Origin: Acidobacteriota bacterium
GTDB lineage: Bacteria > Acidobacteriota > Terriglobia > Bryobacterales > Bryobacteraceae
Length of the DNA stretch: 64,000 bases
Assembly: GCA_016213775.1 (NCBI GenBank)
Contig: JACQZR010000022.1
Location: 44,186-108,185 of the forward strand
Reading direction: 5' to 3'
Positions 1-9,012 of this stretch are shown here, piece by piece. A program made the translations under genes and the position numbers. The notes under the pieces were generated by a model. The model was not told where the DNA came from. It searched no databases and saw nothing but the letters and a program-made list of their open reading frames with translations. The stretch's first letter is position 1. Each line of letters starts with the position of its first letter.

Positions 1-262
1 GGCTTCATATACGAGTTCCCTGATTTGGTTCTAGCAGGCCTCTCGAATGGACTTGATCAACTGCTAAGGTGGCGGTGTCTCTATGATGTTGATTTTGTTT
101 GCGATAGCGATTTTCAAAATATTTGATTCGGGTTGTGACTGATAAAGTTCACTGACCTAATGGCCACCGATGGACACCGATGAAAACCGATTAAAGAGGC
201 TTTGACAAACACGCTCCAATGGAGGTCCGGATGTATCGCGCAGCGGTTTAGTTCACTGTGTT
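1..262. other. non-coding stretch, no gene recognised
   Basis: No convincing coding frame is visible before the transposase fragment. Around 160-195 there is a short run of near-repeats built on ACCGATG. The reading frame of the downstream transposase cannot be followed convincingly into this stretch, so it probably lies outside the original insertion sequence or is a rearranged end of it. Confidence 0.5.
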
Positions 263-595
263 ATGGACTTCAAGGAGTTCATTCGGATCTCGGGCATGAC
301 GCACGTCAGAACTTCGCCGTACTATCCCCAATCGAACGGAAAGATCGAACGTTGGCACAAATCGCTCAAAGGAGAGTGCATCCGGCCGGGAACGCCGCTA
401 TCGCTGGAAGATGCCCGGCGTCTGGTGGAGGGCTACGTGGCGCATTACAACAGCGTCCGATTGAACAGCGCCATCGGCTACATCACGCCGAAGGACATGC
501 TCGCCGGGCGTCAGCAGGAGATCCATGCCGAGCGGGATCGGAAGTTGGAGCAGGCGCGGAAACAGCGCCAGGTTCGCCGGCAGAACTCCGCTTGA
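263..595 (+). pseudogene. IS3-like transposase, C-terminal integrase-core fragment
   Basis: The 110 residues match the last part of an rve-type integrase core as found in IS3-like transposases. The motif SPYYPQSNGKIER carries the final glutamate of the DDE triad, and it is followed by HYNSVRLNSAIGYITP and a basic coiled tail. A complete protein of this type has about 300 residues, so the N-terminal HTH part and the first two catalytic aspartates are missing. No ribosome binding site precedes ATG 263, and the upstream frame does not restore homology. It is an inactive remnant. About 30 bp after its stop begins a block that is also found 5.3 kb away, so the IS may have been involved in that duplication; this is inference. 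Confidence 0.75.
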
Positions 596-627
596 AGAAC
601 GACGGGCACACGTTCAGAGTCGCCGGT

Positions 628-732
628 GAAGTGGATAACTTCCGGTTGGCCGACAACTCGTTTCCTGATCGGTTAACACGTTTCCGACCAGCTTATTATC
701 CGAAATTCCGGCCCGCCATCGACGATTGGATC
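628..732. repeat. 105-bp block shared with 5940-6043 (copy A)
   Basis: This non-coding block directly follows the stop codon of the kinase at 733 and aligns, at roughly three quarters identity by eye, with the equivalent block after the kinase at 6044. Both copies begin with an inverted repeat of GAAGT and ACTTC around a five-base centre. Homology continues without a break into the C-terminal codons of both kinases, so the duplicated segment includes gene end and flank. Confidence 0.65.
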
Positions 733-3441
733 CTATTTCCCCACCGGCGCCTTCCGCCGCAGCTCGTCGAAGAAGTTCAGCAGGAACGTCACATGCGTTG
801 GACGGGTGGCGCCCGCGTTGTCGGACGCCATCAGTGCCGCGAAGCGCTTGCCATCCGGGGCAAGGTCGAAGTTTGTGGAGGTGCCGCCACTCCTAATTCG
901 CGCCTCGGCCCACAATTGGGACTTGCCGGCAGCGAAGGAGGCATCCTTGGCCGAGTATGGCGTCATCATGATCCGGTGGTCCAGGGTCCGGTAGAACAAT
1001 TCGCGGCCGTTCCGCGACCAGACTGCCATTACACCGCCGCCGGTGGACACCTGCCACTTGCCGCCGGGTCCTGGAAATGGACGGACATACACCTCCATAA
1101 TGCCCGATTCGTCGGAAGTGTAAGCCATCCAGCGCCCATCGGGAGAGAATGCAGGAAATCCCTCAGTGAACTTTGTGCGCAGAAAAGGTTCGGGCTTGCC
1201 CGGCTTCGGATTGTCAGAATCGCTGCCTTCGAGAGGCAGTGTCCATATGTCCACACCGGTTGCGCCAGCCTGCTCTGTGAACGCCAGCCGTTTTCCGTCC
1301 GGCGAGAAGGAAGCGGGGCTCTCGTTGTTTTTACTTTGCGTTAGCCGTAGCGGTTCGCCGGCGCCATCGGAACGGATCCAATAGATGCCGTTATTTTCGT
1401 TGGCTCGGAACGCGATGTGTTTGCCGTCCGGGCTCCACACCGGCCTGAAGTTCGCGCCTGCCGCGAAGGTCAACCGTGTCATCGTGTCCCGCTCCCATTC
1501 GTAGACCCACACGTCAGGCTTTCCGGAGCTCATTACTACCATTGCCAGCCGCTTGCCGTCCGGAGCAAAGCGCATGTCATAATATGCTCCCGGCTTGGCA
1601 AGGATTGGCGTGGTCTTGCCGGCATTCTCCAGCCAAACGATCGGCCATGCCTGCTCCACCGACTTTCCGGCCTGGTAGACGGATGTTCCGGTCTGAGAAA
1701 AATCGAACTCCGCGCTTCCATGGCCCGGATAGGCCGTCACATCCTCCAATACGGGGACCGCGGGACCAGCCAACTCCAACCGGTCCAGATCCAGCGGCGC
1801 CGCAAACAGAACTCCCTGGCGCATATAAAGCAGGTGTCCGCTGGGGACAAAGCGCCCGAAATATCCCCCGCTTTGCAGCGTCTTTCTCTGGCCGGTTTGG
1901 AAGGAATGAACCTCGATCGTGGCATCCTCATAGTTGTTCGCCGTTACGCCGGCCACGAACAGCACCGCTTTGCTGCCTGGCAGCACCTGCGGATAGCGCA
2001 AACTCCGGTCCCGCTTTTGCGTGTTCAATTCCACCGCCGGTTGCGGCAATCCTCCAGCGGAGGAGATACGCCAGAGGCTGCTGGTGGCTCCCAGCGCTGC
2101 AATGATATTGCCGTCGTCGCCCCAACTGCCGCCGCGCGCCGTGGGCGCGTCGCACAACGTCACTGCGCCTCCCCCTTGCACCAGAACCTTCTTCAGCTTG
2201 CTGTCCGCGAAAAAGCCGACCCACTGCCCATCCGGGGAGAAGAATGGACTCACGGCATTTTCCGTGCCGGCGAGCACCACCGGCTGCTTCTGGTCGAGTG
2301 AGCGGGTGGCGAGCCGCTCTTTGCCGTCCGCCCCACTGATCAGGTAGACCAACCGGGTCCCGTCCGGGGATAGGATCGCCCGGGGACCGCCGAGACCGCC
2401 ACTCAGGGAGCTTTCCGGCCCCGTGTCGACACTCAGCCGCATGAGCGGGTATACCACGGGACGGCTGGCGCGCCACCAGGCCACGAGTGAAACTACCAGG
2501 GCAACACCCAGACATGCTACTGCCACGGCCCACGGGAGCCTGCCCGTTCCGGGAGGAGGCCCTGCTAGGGGGACGGAGACGGACGCGGCTTCCTCCGGAG
2601 AGGAGAGCGCTTCCTCAATCTCGATCCGGGCGTCAGCGATGTCGGCCAGTCGTTTCTTGCGGTCGCGCTCAAGGCTGCGCCGCAGGAGCTTGCGTATCGC
2701 CGGCGGTGTCGTAGCCGGCAGTTTGGCCCAATCGAAGTCTGCACGCAACACCGCCGCAAGCGAGTCCGACACGGTTTCGCCCGGGAACATCTCCTGCCCG
2801 CTGAGCATCTCAAACAGCACGACGCCAAACGCCCAGATATCGGCCCGCTTATCGACGCGCATACCACGGGCCTGCTCGGGAGCCATGTAGCCCGCCGTCC
2901 CCATGATCATGCCGGCCATCGTGGGTGAATGCCCCCGTACCACCGTCAGCGCACTGGCCGGATCCTCGCCGGCATCCGTGGGATCGGATAACTTCGCCAA
3001 GCCGAAATCGAGCACTTTCACTTTGCCATCGGGGGTGACTTTGACGTTGGCGGGCTTCAGATCACGGTGAATGATGCCTTTCTCGTGGGCCGCTTCCAAT
3101 GCTTCGGCAATCTGACGCGCAATGGCAAGCGCCTCGTCCAAAGGCAGCGCACCCTGGGCAATGCGGTCGGCGAGTGTCGGCCCCTCCACCAGTTCCATCA
3201 CGATGGCTCTGTCTTCGATGCCGTGGATGGTGGCGATGTTCGGATGGTTCAACGAGGCCAGCAACTGCGCCTCTCGAACGAACCGCGCCATCCGATCAGG
3301 GTCATTGGCGTACGCCTCGGGCAGCACCTTGATTGCCACATCGCGGGCGAGTTTGGTATCGGTGGCGCGGTAGACCGCGCCCATGCCGCCCTCGCCTAAC
3401 TTGGACGTGATGCGGTAGTGGGCAATCGATTGGGGGTCCAT
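733..3441 (-). CDS. Ser/Thr protein kinase with TolB/PD40 propeller
   Basis: A membrane-anchored Hanks-type kinase of 902 residues, predicted to phosphorylate Ser/Thr of unknown targets. The kinase domain spans about 9-280: glycine loop GEGGMGAVY at 16-24, Lys38, Glu57, catalytic HRD at 125-127, DFG at 145-147 and APE-like motif near 187-189, so it should be active. One membrane helix lies at about 302-324. The remaining ~570 residues are a β-propeller with recurring SPDG blades of the TolB/PD40 type, expected outside the cytoplasm as sensor or protein-interaction part. ATG 3441 has GGAGA about ten bases upstream. The C-terminus (DELRRKAPVGK) is nearly identical to that of the kinase at 6044, while the kinase domain is closest to that at 42859. 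It is a single-gene unit. Confidence 0.93.
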   Translation of the reverse strand: MDPQSIAHYRITSKLGEGGMGAVYRATDTKLARDVAIKVLPEAYANDPDRMARFVREAQLLASLNHPNIATIHGIEDRAIVMELVEGPTLADRIAQGALPLDEALAIARQIAEALEAAHEKGIIHRDLKPANVKVTPDGKVKVLDFGLAKLSDPTDAGEDPASALTVVRGHSPTMAGMIMGTAGYMAPEQARGMRVDKRADIWAFGVVLFEMLSGQEMFPGETVSDSLAAVLRADFDWAKLPATTPPAIRKLLRRSLERDRKKRLADIADARIEIEEALSSPEEAASVSVPLAGPPPGTGRLPWAVAVACLGVALVVSLVAWWRASRPVVYPLMRLSVDTGPESSLSGGLGGPRAILSPDGTRLVYLISGADGKERLATRSLDQKQPVVLAGTENAVSPFFSPDGQWVGFFADSKLKKVLVQGGGAVTLCDAPTARGGSWGDDGNIIAALGATSSLWRISSAGGLPQPAVELNTQKRDRSLRYPQVLPGSKAVLFVAGVTANNYEDATIEVHSFQTGQRKTLQSGGYFGRFVPSGHLLYMRQGVLFAAPLDLDRLELAGPAVPVLEDVTAYPGHGSAEFDFSQTGTSVYQAGKSVEQAWPIVWLENAGKTTPILAKPGAYYDMRFAPDGKRLAMVVMSSGKPDVWVYEWERDTMTRLTFAAGANFRPVWSPDGKHIAFRANENNGIYWIRSDGAGEPLRLTQSKNNESPASFSPDGKRLAFTEQAGATGVDIWTLPLEGSDSDNPKPGKPEPFLRTKFTEGFPAFSPDGRWMAYTSDESGIMEVYVRPFPGPGGKWQVSTGGGVMAVWSRNGRELFYRTLDHRIMMTPYSAKDASFAAGKSQLWAEARIRSGGTSTNFDLAPDGKRFAALMASDNAGATRPTHVTFLLNFFDELRRKAPVGK

Positions 3442-3577
3442 TCGGGTTTGGTCTCCAATATCCTATCACTTGCCCGCGCTCCCAACCGGTTTCGCGTGAG
3501 GGAATGTGTCACGGCGCATCCGGACAGAACACTGCATTATTGCATCATCGGTTGGCGGTCGAGGAGGCCGCTACGCG

Positions 3578-4533
3578 ATGGCAAGAAGACATCCATCAAG
3601 AAAAGCGCGGGCGGTTCCGAAGACTGTCTTGCGCCTGCCAGATCTCGACCAAGCGAAGCTGGCTGTTTTGAACAGCTTGAGTTCTCACGACGCACAGCGT
3701 GGTTACCGCCACGCTATCGATGAGTTCATTGAATGGTATTGCTCAGAGCCGAGACTATCCTTCAGCAAGACTGTCGTTCTCCGGTATCGCATGCACCTGG
3801 AATCCCGGAAGCTCGCACCCGGAACAGTCAACCTGCGCCTCGGGGGCCGTGCGGCGTCTCGCCTATGAAGCCTCCGATTGCGGTCTCCTGAGCCCTGATC
3901 TGGCCGCCGGGATTCGGCGGGTGAAAGGCGTTCAAGAAACTCGGTGTGCGCTTGGGCAACTGGTTAACAGCCGAACAGGGTGAGAAGCTCTGGCAATCTC
4001 CTGATGTTGAGCGACTGAAGGGCAAGCGTGACCGTGCGCTGCTGGCTGTATTGCTCGCCTGCGGCTTGCGGAGGCACGAAGCTGTTGAGTTGAACTTCTC
4101 TCACCTTCAGCAACGTGAACAACACTGGGCCATTGTCGATCTCGTTGGGAAGGCCGGTCACACGCGGACTGTGCCGGTGCCGGACTGGGTCAAGCAGGTT
4201 CTTGATGACTGGCTGAATGCAGCAGGTCTCACCTCAGGCAGGGTGTTTCGTCGCGTGAACAGGGCTGGAAGAATTTGGGGTGACGGCATGACTGAAAAAG
4301 TCGTCTGGCACATCGTCCGCGAATACGCAAAGCAAGTCGGGATCGAAAAATTGGCACCGCATGATTTGCGTCGAACTTGCGCGAGGCTTTGCCACACTGC
4401 CGGAGGCGAACTGGAGCAGATCCAGTTCCTTCTCGGTCACGTCTCGATCCAAACCACCGAGCGATACCTCGGATGCAAGCAGCGCATCCGATCGGCGGTC
4501 AACGACAGAATCGGAATTGAGCCGAAGAGCTGA
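3578..4533 (+). pseudogene. tyrosine recombinase (phage-type integrase), twice frameshifted
   Basis: Three successive frames together give one tyrosine recombinase of about 315 residues. The N-terminal SAM-like core-binding part runs from ATG 3578 to about 3840. A middle segment in the next frame (RRLAYEASDCGL, to about 3930) and the catalytic part in the third frame (from about 3925) follow. The catalytic half keeps the expected residues: Arg in GLRRHEAVEL, Lys in GKAGHTRTVP, HDLRR, GH in LLGHVS, and Tyr in TERYLG. Two single-base shifts therefore separate an otherwise complete enzyme. No frameshifting signal is visible, so decay (or two sequencing errors) is the simplest reading. The primase remnant just downstream suggests both belong to one dead integrated element. 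Confidence 0.8.
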
Positions 4534-4591
4534 GAGCACACCGGGAGCAATAGTGGAAGGGTTGACGACGATTCGCTCGCAATTAGACTAA

Positions 4592-4886
4592 AACGCCCGC
4601 CTGGCGTGGGCTGTAGAAGGCGCGATTCGGTGGAACGAGGAAGGACTCGGGACGGCCCGCGCGGTGGCAGAGGCAACTCAAGAATATCGCGAAAGAATCA
4701 GACCAGATCGGGCGGTTCCTGGACGACTAGTGCGTCCTGGACAGCACACTTAGCACTCGCGGCCGAGATCTTTTCGAATCGTATTCGGGCTGGGCTCGGG
4801 AAGCGGGCGAAGCCGTGCTGTCGGGAACGATGTTCGAACGCAGACTGCGTCCGGATTGCCGCCAACCGCCCACACTCTGGTGGTAA
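4592..4886 (+). pseudogene. phage/plasmid-type primase-helicase, C-terminal remnant
   Basis: Read in one frame from 4592 the sequence gives LAWAVEGAIRW, GLGTARAV and ATQEYRE. After a one-base shift near 4690 it continues ESDQIGRFLDD, an in-frame TAG, then CVLDSTLS, LFESYSGWAREAGE and LSGTMFERRL. This order matches the C-terminal winged-helix region of P4-family phage primase-helicases, where EYR..SD.IGRFL....C and Y..W....GE.PLS...F.RRL are typical. There is no start, the helicase core is absent, and both a frameshift and a stop are present, so it is a dead scrap. Identification is by motif memory and needs a profile search. Confidence 0.6.
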
Positions 4887-4948
4887 CGTCGAGCCGGTCG
4901 CCGTTTGATCCACCGAAGCAAGGCGACGCAAGACCCGGTCAGCGTCTC

Positions 4949-5785
4949 CTATTCAGGAGGTCTTACAGGACCCGTTACTCTTTGGGACCAGTCCTCCCAA
5001 GCGCGCTCGTATCCGTCTTGTGGTGCTGCTTTGCGGGCTTCTTCTGGGTCGAGGTACGTCACCTTCCCGCCGAGCAGGAGTGCCTGGGTTTGCAGTTTGG
5101 CGTTCATCATCATGTAGAAAGCCCGTCCGGTCACGACACGCAGTGATGGTCCGACGACGACCGCGCCGTGCCCGCGCATGAGCGCGGCTTCTTGCATCCC
5201 GAGTGCTTGCGCAAGTGCGCTGCCGTGCTCGGGCGTGCGTACGAGCAGATCGGTCATGCCGCTCTTCTCGCGCATCTCGTACACGGGGACGTTCGTGCCA
5301 AGGAATGCCGCCATGTGGAAAATGGGCTTGAGGGGGACGGTGCTCACACCGAACGGGATCAGGTCCGGAGCATGGCAATGAACGATCGCGATGATGTCTT
5401 TCCTGGCCCGGTAGATCTCGCTGTGGATGAACCGTTCCCAGATATGCACCACGGTCTTGTCTTCGACGATGGGCTTGCCATCCAGGCCATATTCGAAGAT
5501 ATCTTGCGCCGCAACGAGACTCGCGGCGCGTCGCCGTGACAACAGGAAGCGTGCCGGATTACGATCATCGCGAACGCTCACGTGGCCATAGGAGTCGAGC
5601 ACCCCCTCGTTCGCGAGAATTCGGCTGGACATGACGAGTTCCTTGATCAAAACGGGGTTTGGAGTCCCGGTCACGCCTGGGAACTGCTTCCGGCTCTGGG
5701 CATGTACCGGCGACACACCGATGCAGAGCGAGGTAGTGACTAAGACTCCCCACGACCAGAGCACGCGGAGAGATTTGTCGGGCAT
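4949..5785 (-). CDS. secreted class II aldolase/adducin-family protein
   Basis: A protein of 278 residues with an N-terminal signal peptide ending near VHAQ, followed by a class II aldolase/adducin domain. Members cleave or epimerise phosphorylated sugars using a metal held by histidines. The expected ligands are visible in IVHCHAPD and in RGHGAVVVG. Family members are normally cytoplasmic, so the export signal is unusual and makes a sugar-phosphate substrate less certain. ATG 5785 is preceded by the -10-like TATACT about ten bases upstream and has no ribosome binding site, suggesting a very short or absent leader. It stands alone between the dead phage element and the second kinase. Confidence 0.85.
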   Translation of the reverse strand: MPDKSLRVLWSWGVLVTTSLCIGVSPVHAQSRKQFPGVTGTPNPVLIKELVMSSRILANEGVLDSYGHVSVRDDRNPARFLLSRRRAASLVAAQDIFEYGLDGKPIVEDKTVVHIWERFIHSEIYRARKDIIAIVHCHAPDLIPFGVSTVPLKPIFHMAAFLGTNVPVYEMREKSGMTDLLVRTPEHGSALAQALGMQEAALMRGHGAVVVGPSLRVVTGRAFYMMMNAKLQTQALLLGGKVTYLDPEEARKAAPQDGYERAWEDWSQRVTGPVRPPE

Positions 5786-5939
5786 CGAGGCGAGTATATC
5801 CTATAAGACCTCCGCCAGGAACGCGTTGTAGGGCCTACCAGCGGGCAGACATTCTCGACGTCGGTGCCTGATCTCCAGTTTTCGACTATTAGACGGCGTG
5901 ACCGACACCCGGCTGGCACCTCGGTTTGGGAAGCGATCC

Positions 5940-6043
5940 GAAGTGGCCAACTTCCGTATAGCCGACCACTCGTTCCCTATTCGGCCAACGCGTTTTGAAT
6001 CAAGTTGTCATCCGGAATTCCGGGCGCTGTCGACGATTAGATT
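5940..6043. repeat. 105-bp block shared with 628-732 (copy B)
   Basis: Second copy of the block that follows the kinase gene at 733. It starts with GAAGT and ACTTC around the centre GGCCA and runs straight into the C-terminal codons of the kinase at 6044. There is no transposase fragment beside this copy. The inverted repeat at its far end could be a weak transcription terminator for the leftward kinase gene or the end of a mobile element. Confidence 0.6.
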
Positions 6044-8752
6044 CTATTTCCCCACCGGCGCCTTCCGCCGCAGTTCGTCGGAGAAGTTCAGCAGAAACGT
6101 CAGGTGCGTTGGCGGCTTCTCGCCGCTCGCATCATCGGGAAGGAGCGCCGCGAGGCGCTTGCCATCCGGTGCGACGTCAAAGTTGGGATTACCGCCAGTC
6201 TCCCGCAGGCGGACCTCGGTCCAAAGCCGGGGCTTGCCCGCGACGAAGGAGTCTCCGCTAGCCGAGTAGGGGACGGCCATTACGCGCTGGTCCGATGTCA
6301 GGTAGAGAAGTTCGCGGCCATTGGGCAACCAGAACACCCTTCGCGATCCGCCGGTCGAGATCTGCCTCCTTCCTCCCGGCCCGGGAAAGGGGCGAACATA
6401 AGCTTCCAGGCTTCCCGACTCGGTCGACCCATAGGCGATCCATCGGCCGTCTGGGGAAAACTTGGCTCCCCCCTCCATGAATGGCGTCGCCAAAAAAGGC
6501 TCGGCTTTCCCGAGCCGGATGCCGGAGCCGCCCGGGCTGGTATCTCCAATGACTGGAAGTGTAAAGATGTCGTCGCTTCCACTGTTACCAGTGCGGTGAA
6601 AAGCAAGGCGCTTTCCGTCTGGCGAGAAGGAATATGGGTACTCCAAAGGCTTCCCCTCGGTCAGACGTTGTGTCTCGCCCGATCCGTCGGAGCGGATCGC
6701 GTACAACCCAGGAGCGGCCGGGTTAGTGGATTGGAACACGATCGACTTTCCGTCGGGGGCCCAGACCGGATAGAAATTCACACCGGGAAGGAAGCTCACT
6801 CGCGACGGCGAATCCCCATCTAGATCCTTCACCCAGATATCGGAACCGCCGCCGTTGTACATCGAGTACGCCAATCGCTTGCCATCCGGAGAAAAGCGAG
6901 GCGTCGTGTAAGCGCCGGGTGGACCGTGCAGCGGTTGCGTCTTGCCGGAGCTGTCGACCCAGTAAATCGGGTACGTCGCCCTTGCCCCGGAACCGGGTAG
7001 ATAGACAAAGGTTCCGTTCCGCCCGAACGTAAAATCCCCGCCGCCTTTGGTGGTGCTGCCGGCATCTTCCAGGATCGGAATGGGCGCGCCCACCGGCGAC
7101 AAACCGACGGGATCGAACGGCACGGCGAACAGCGTGCTGCCTTCCAGATAAACGACGTGGCCCGGACCGGATGCTTGCGGCACGTAGCGGCCGGAGAATC
7201 CCCGGCGCTGGACTGTTTTTCGCTCGCCGGTCTGGAGCGAGATCACTTCGATGCTGGCCTCGGCTGGATTCGTCATTTCCGGAGAGCCAGTGAACAGGAC
7301 CGCCTGGCTACCGGGAAGGACATCGGGCCAACGGTGGGTCGCCTCGGTGGGGCTAAGTTTGGTGAGGGCAACGGGCGATCCTCCAGCGGAGGAAACGCGA
7401 GAGAGGCCCTTTGCCTGATCGAGGGCCGCGATGATGTTGCCATCGTCGCCCCAACTGGCGCCCCTTGGGCTCTGTGCGTCGCAGAGTGTAACGGCGGCGC
7501 CACCTTCCACTGCAATCTTTTTGAGTTTTTCGCCGGCGAAGAAACCGATCCAGGCGCCATCGGGGGAAAAGAACGGGAAACTGGCGTCCTCGGTGGCGGC
7601 GAGCAGTGTCACCCGGTCCTGGTGCAGCAGGCGAGTATGAAGGCGAATCTTGCCGTCCGCGCTGCGCAGAGTGAGAGCGAGGCGCGTGCCGTCCGGGGAG
7701 ATGGCCATCATGTTTGGGCCATTAACGGACCTAGCCAGCGGAGCACCAGCGGCGACTTCGGCGTGTAGGCGAACCAACGGGCGCAATGGCGCGGGGCGGG
7801 TGGCGTTGTAGTACCAGCCGGCAGCGGCGGCGATACATGCGAGAGCGAAAGCGCCCGCTACAGTCCAAGGCCGGCGAGCTGATTTCGAAGGCCCGGCGGT
7901 AGCAGTAGTTTCCTGTGGTGGCGTCCGCAGATCGAGCACGACGTCGCGCATGCTCTGATAGCGATCATCGGGGTCCTTCTGCAGACACCGCTTCACGAAA
8001 CGTTCGAGCCAGGAAGGCGTGAACGGCTGCACCGCCATCGGCGCTGGATCGGCGGAGAGAATCGCGCCAAGTAGACTGGAATAGCTCTTGCCCTGGAATG
8101 CTTTCTGGCCAGTGACCATTTCGTAGAGCATCGCCCCGAAGGCCCAGATGTCCGACCGCGCATCCGCTTCTTTGCCGGCGAATTGCTCCGGCGCCATATA
8201 TTGCGGCGTGCCCATGATGGTGCCCTCGGTAGTCAGCACAGCGGTGAGCGTCTCATCGGTGGGGCCGGGTTTGGCCTGCGATTTGGCGAGGCCGAAATCG
8301 AGCACTTTCACGCCGTCGCGCGTGAGCATGATGTTCTGCGGTTTGACGTCGCGGTGGGTGACGCCGGCGCGGTGGGCGCGGTCAAGCGCGTCGGCGATCT
8401 GGGTCGCGAACTTCAGGGCCTGGTCGAGGGGGATGGCGCCTTTTTCGATTCGCGCGGCGAGCGATTCGCCCTCGATTAGTTCCATCACCATGAACCCGCC
8501 CACGCCATCCTGATTCCCGATGTCGTACAGAGTGCAGATGTTGGGGTGGTTCAGTGAGGCAACCGCTCGCGCTTCCCGTTCAAAACGGGCGCGCAGGTCT
8601 GCGCGTTTGGCGATGTGTTCGGGGAGGACCTTGATGGCGACGGTGCGGTCCAGTCGCGTATCACGGGCTTTGTAGACTTCGCCCATACCCCCGGCCCCGA
8701 TAGGGGCCGTCACGACATACGGGCCGAGCTTATCGCCAGCGGAAAGCGGCAT
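6044..8752 (-). CDS. Ser/Thr protein kinase with TolB/PD40 propeller
   Basis: A Hanks-type kinase of 902 residues, the same length as its neighbour at 733. The kinase domain shows glycine loop [10 protein letters not shown] at 18-27, Lys41, Glu60, catalytic HRD at 133-135, DFG at 152-154 and MAPEQ near 186-190. A single membrane helix lies at about 295-314. The C-terminal part is a propeller with repeated FSPDG blades (for example FSPDGAWIGFF and FSPDGKRLAFH) and ends DELRRKAPVGK. The kinase half differs clearly from that of the gene at 733, whereas the propeller end and the 105 bp after the stop are close, so the two genes are paralogues with unequal divergence or a converted 3' end. Substrate and signal are unknown. 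Confidence 0.93.
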   Translation of the reverse strand: MPLSAGDKLGPYVVTAPIGAGGMGEVYKARDTRLDRTVAIKVLPEHIAKRADLRARFEREARAVASLNHPNICTLYDIGNQDGVGGFMVMELIEGESLAARIEKGAIPLDQALKFATQIADALDRAHRAGVTHRDVKPQNIMLTRDGVKVLDFGLAKSQAKPGPTDETLTAVLTTEGTIMGTPQYMAPEQFAGKEADARSDIWAFGAMLYEMVTGQKAFQGKSYSSLLGAILSADPAPMAVQPFTPSWLERFVKRCLQKDPDDRYQSMRDVVLDLRTPPQETTATAGPSKSARRPWTVAGAFALACIAAAAGWYYNATRPAPLRPLVRLHAEVAAGAPLARSVNGPNMMAISPDGTRLALTLRSADGKIRLHTRLLHQDRVTLLAATEDASFPFFSPDGAWIGFFAGEKLKKIAVEGGAAVTLCDAQSPRGASWGDDGNIIAALDQAKGLSRVSSAGGSPVALTKLSPTEATHRWPDVLPGSQAVLFTGSPEMTNPAEASIEVISLQTGERKTVQRRGFSGRYVPQASGPGHVVYLEGSTLFAVPFDPVGLSPVGAPIPILEDAGSTTKGGGDFTFGRNGTFVYLPGSGARATYPIYWVDSSGKTQPLHGPPGAYTTPRFSPDGKRLAYSMYNGGGSDIWVKDLDGDSPSRVSFLPGVNFYPVWAPDGKSIVFQSTNPAAPGLYAIRSDGSGETQRLTEGKPLEYPYSFSPDGKRLAFHRTGNSGSDDIFTLPVIGDTSPGGSGIRLGKAEPFLATPFMEGGAKFSPDGRWIAYGSTESGSLEAYVRPFPGPGGRRQISTGGSRRVFWLPNGRELLYLTSDQRVMAVPYSASGDSFVAGKPRLWTEVRLRETGGNPNFDVAPDGKRLAALLPDDASGEKPPTHLTFLLNFSDELRRKAPVGK

Positions 8753-8794
8753 TGGAATAGTCTATCCGATCAGGAGGCGGTCAAGGCCGTGAAT

Positions 8795-8850
8795 ACGGCG
8801 CATCCTTCCACTACTTTTTCAGATTCGCGGTTCGGCGCGCAGTCGAGGCT
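8795..8850. repeat. dispersed intergenic repeat, copy 1
   Basis: About 55 bp in the spacer upstream of the kinase at 6044 resemble 13104-13160, sharing CTTCCACTACTTTT and GGTTCGGCG with interspersed mismatches. The core CCTTCCAC recurs at 13778 and, inverted, at 13816 and 4553. It has no coding potential that I can see. Confidence 0.5.
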
Positions 8851-9012
8851 CCCCCAAAACCCAATTTCCGGGTGGCGACGAGCAGCTCCCTATTCAACCA
8901 AGACATTTCCAACCAAACTTAACCAGACTTTTGCCCTGAAATCCACGCCGCAATCGGCGCTTAGCAGTAGCAGGTGAGTACGCGGGAAACGCTAGCTGCC
9001 GGCACTTCAGAC

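Noticed and set aside
4606..4908. Open frame of 100 codons on the + strand between integrase and aldolase
   Set aside because: Its product is Arg/Gly-rich without motifs. The neighbouring frames of the same DNA give the primase-like sequence instead, so this frame is a shadow.
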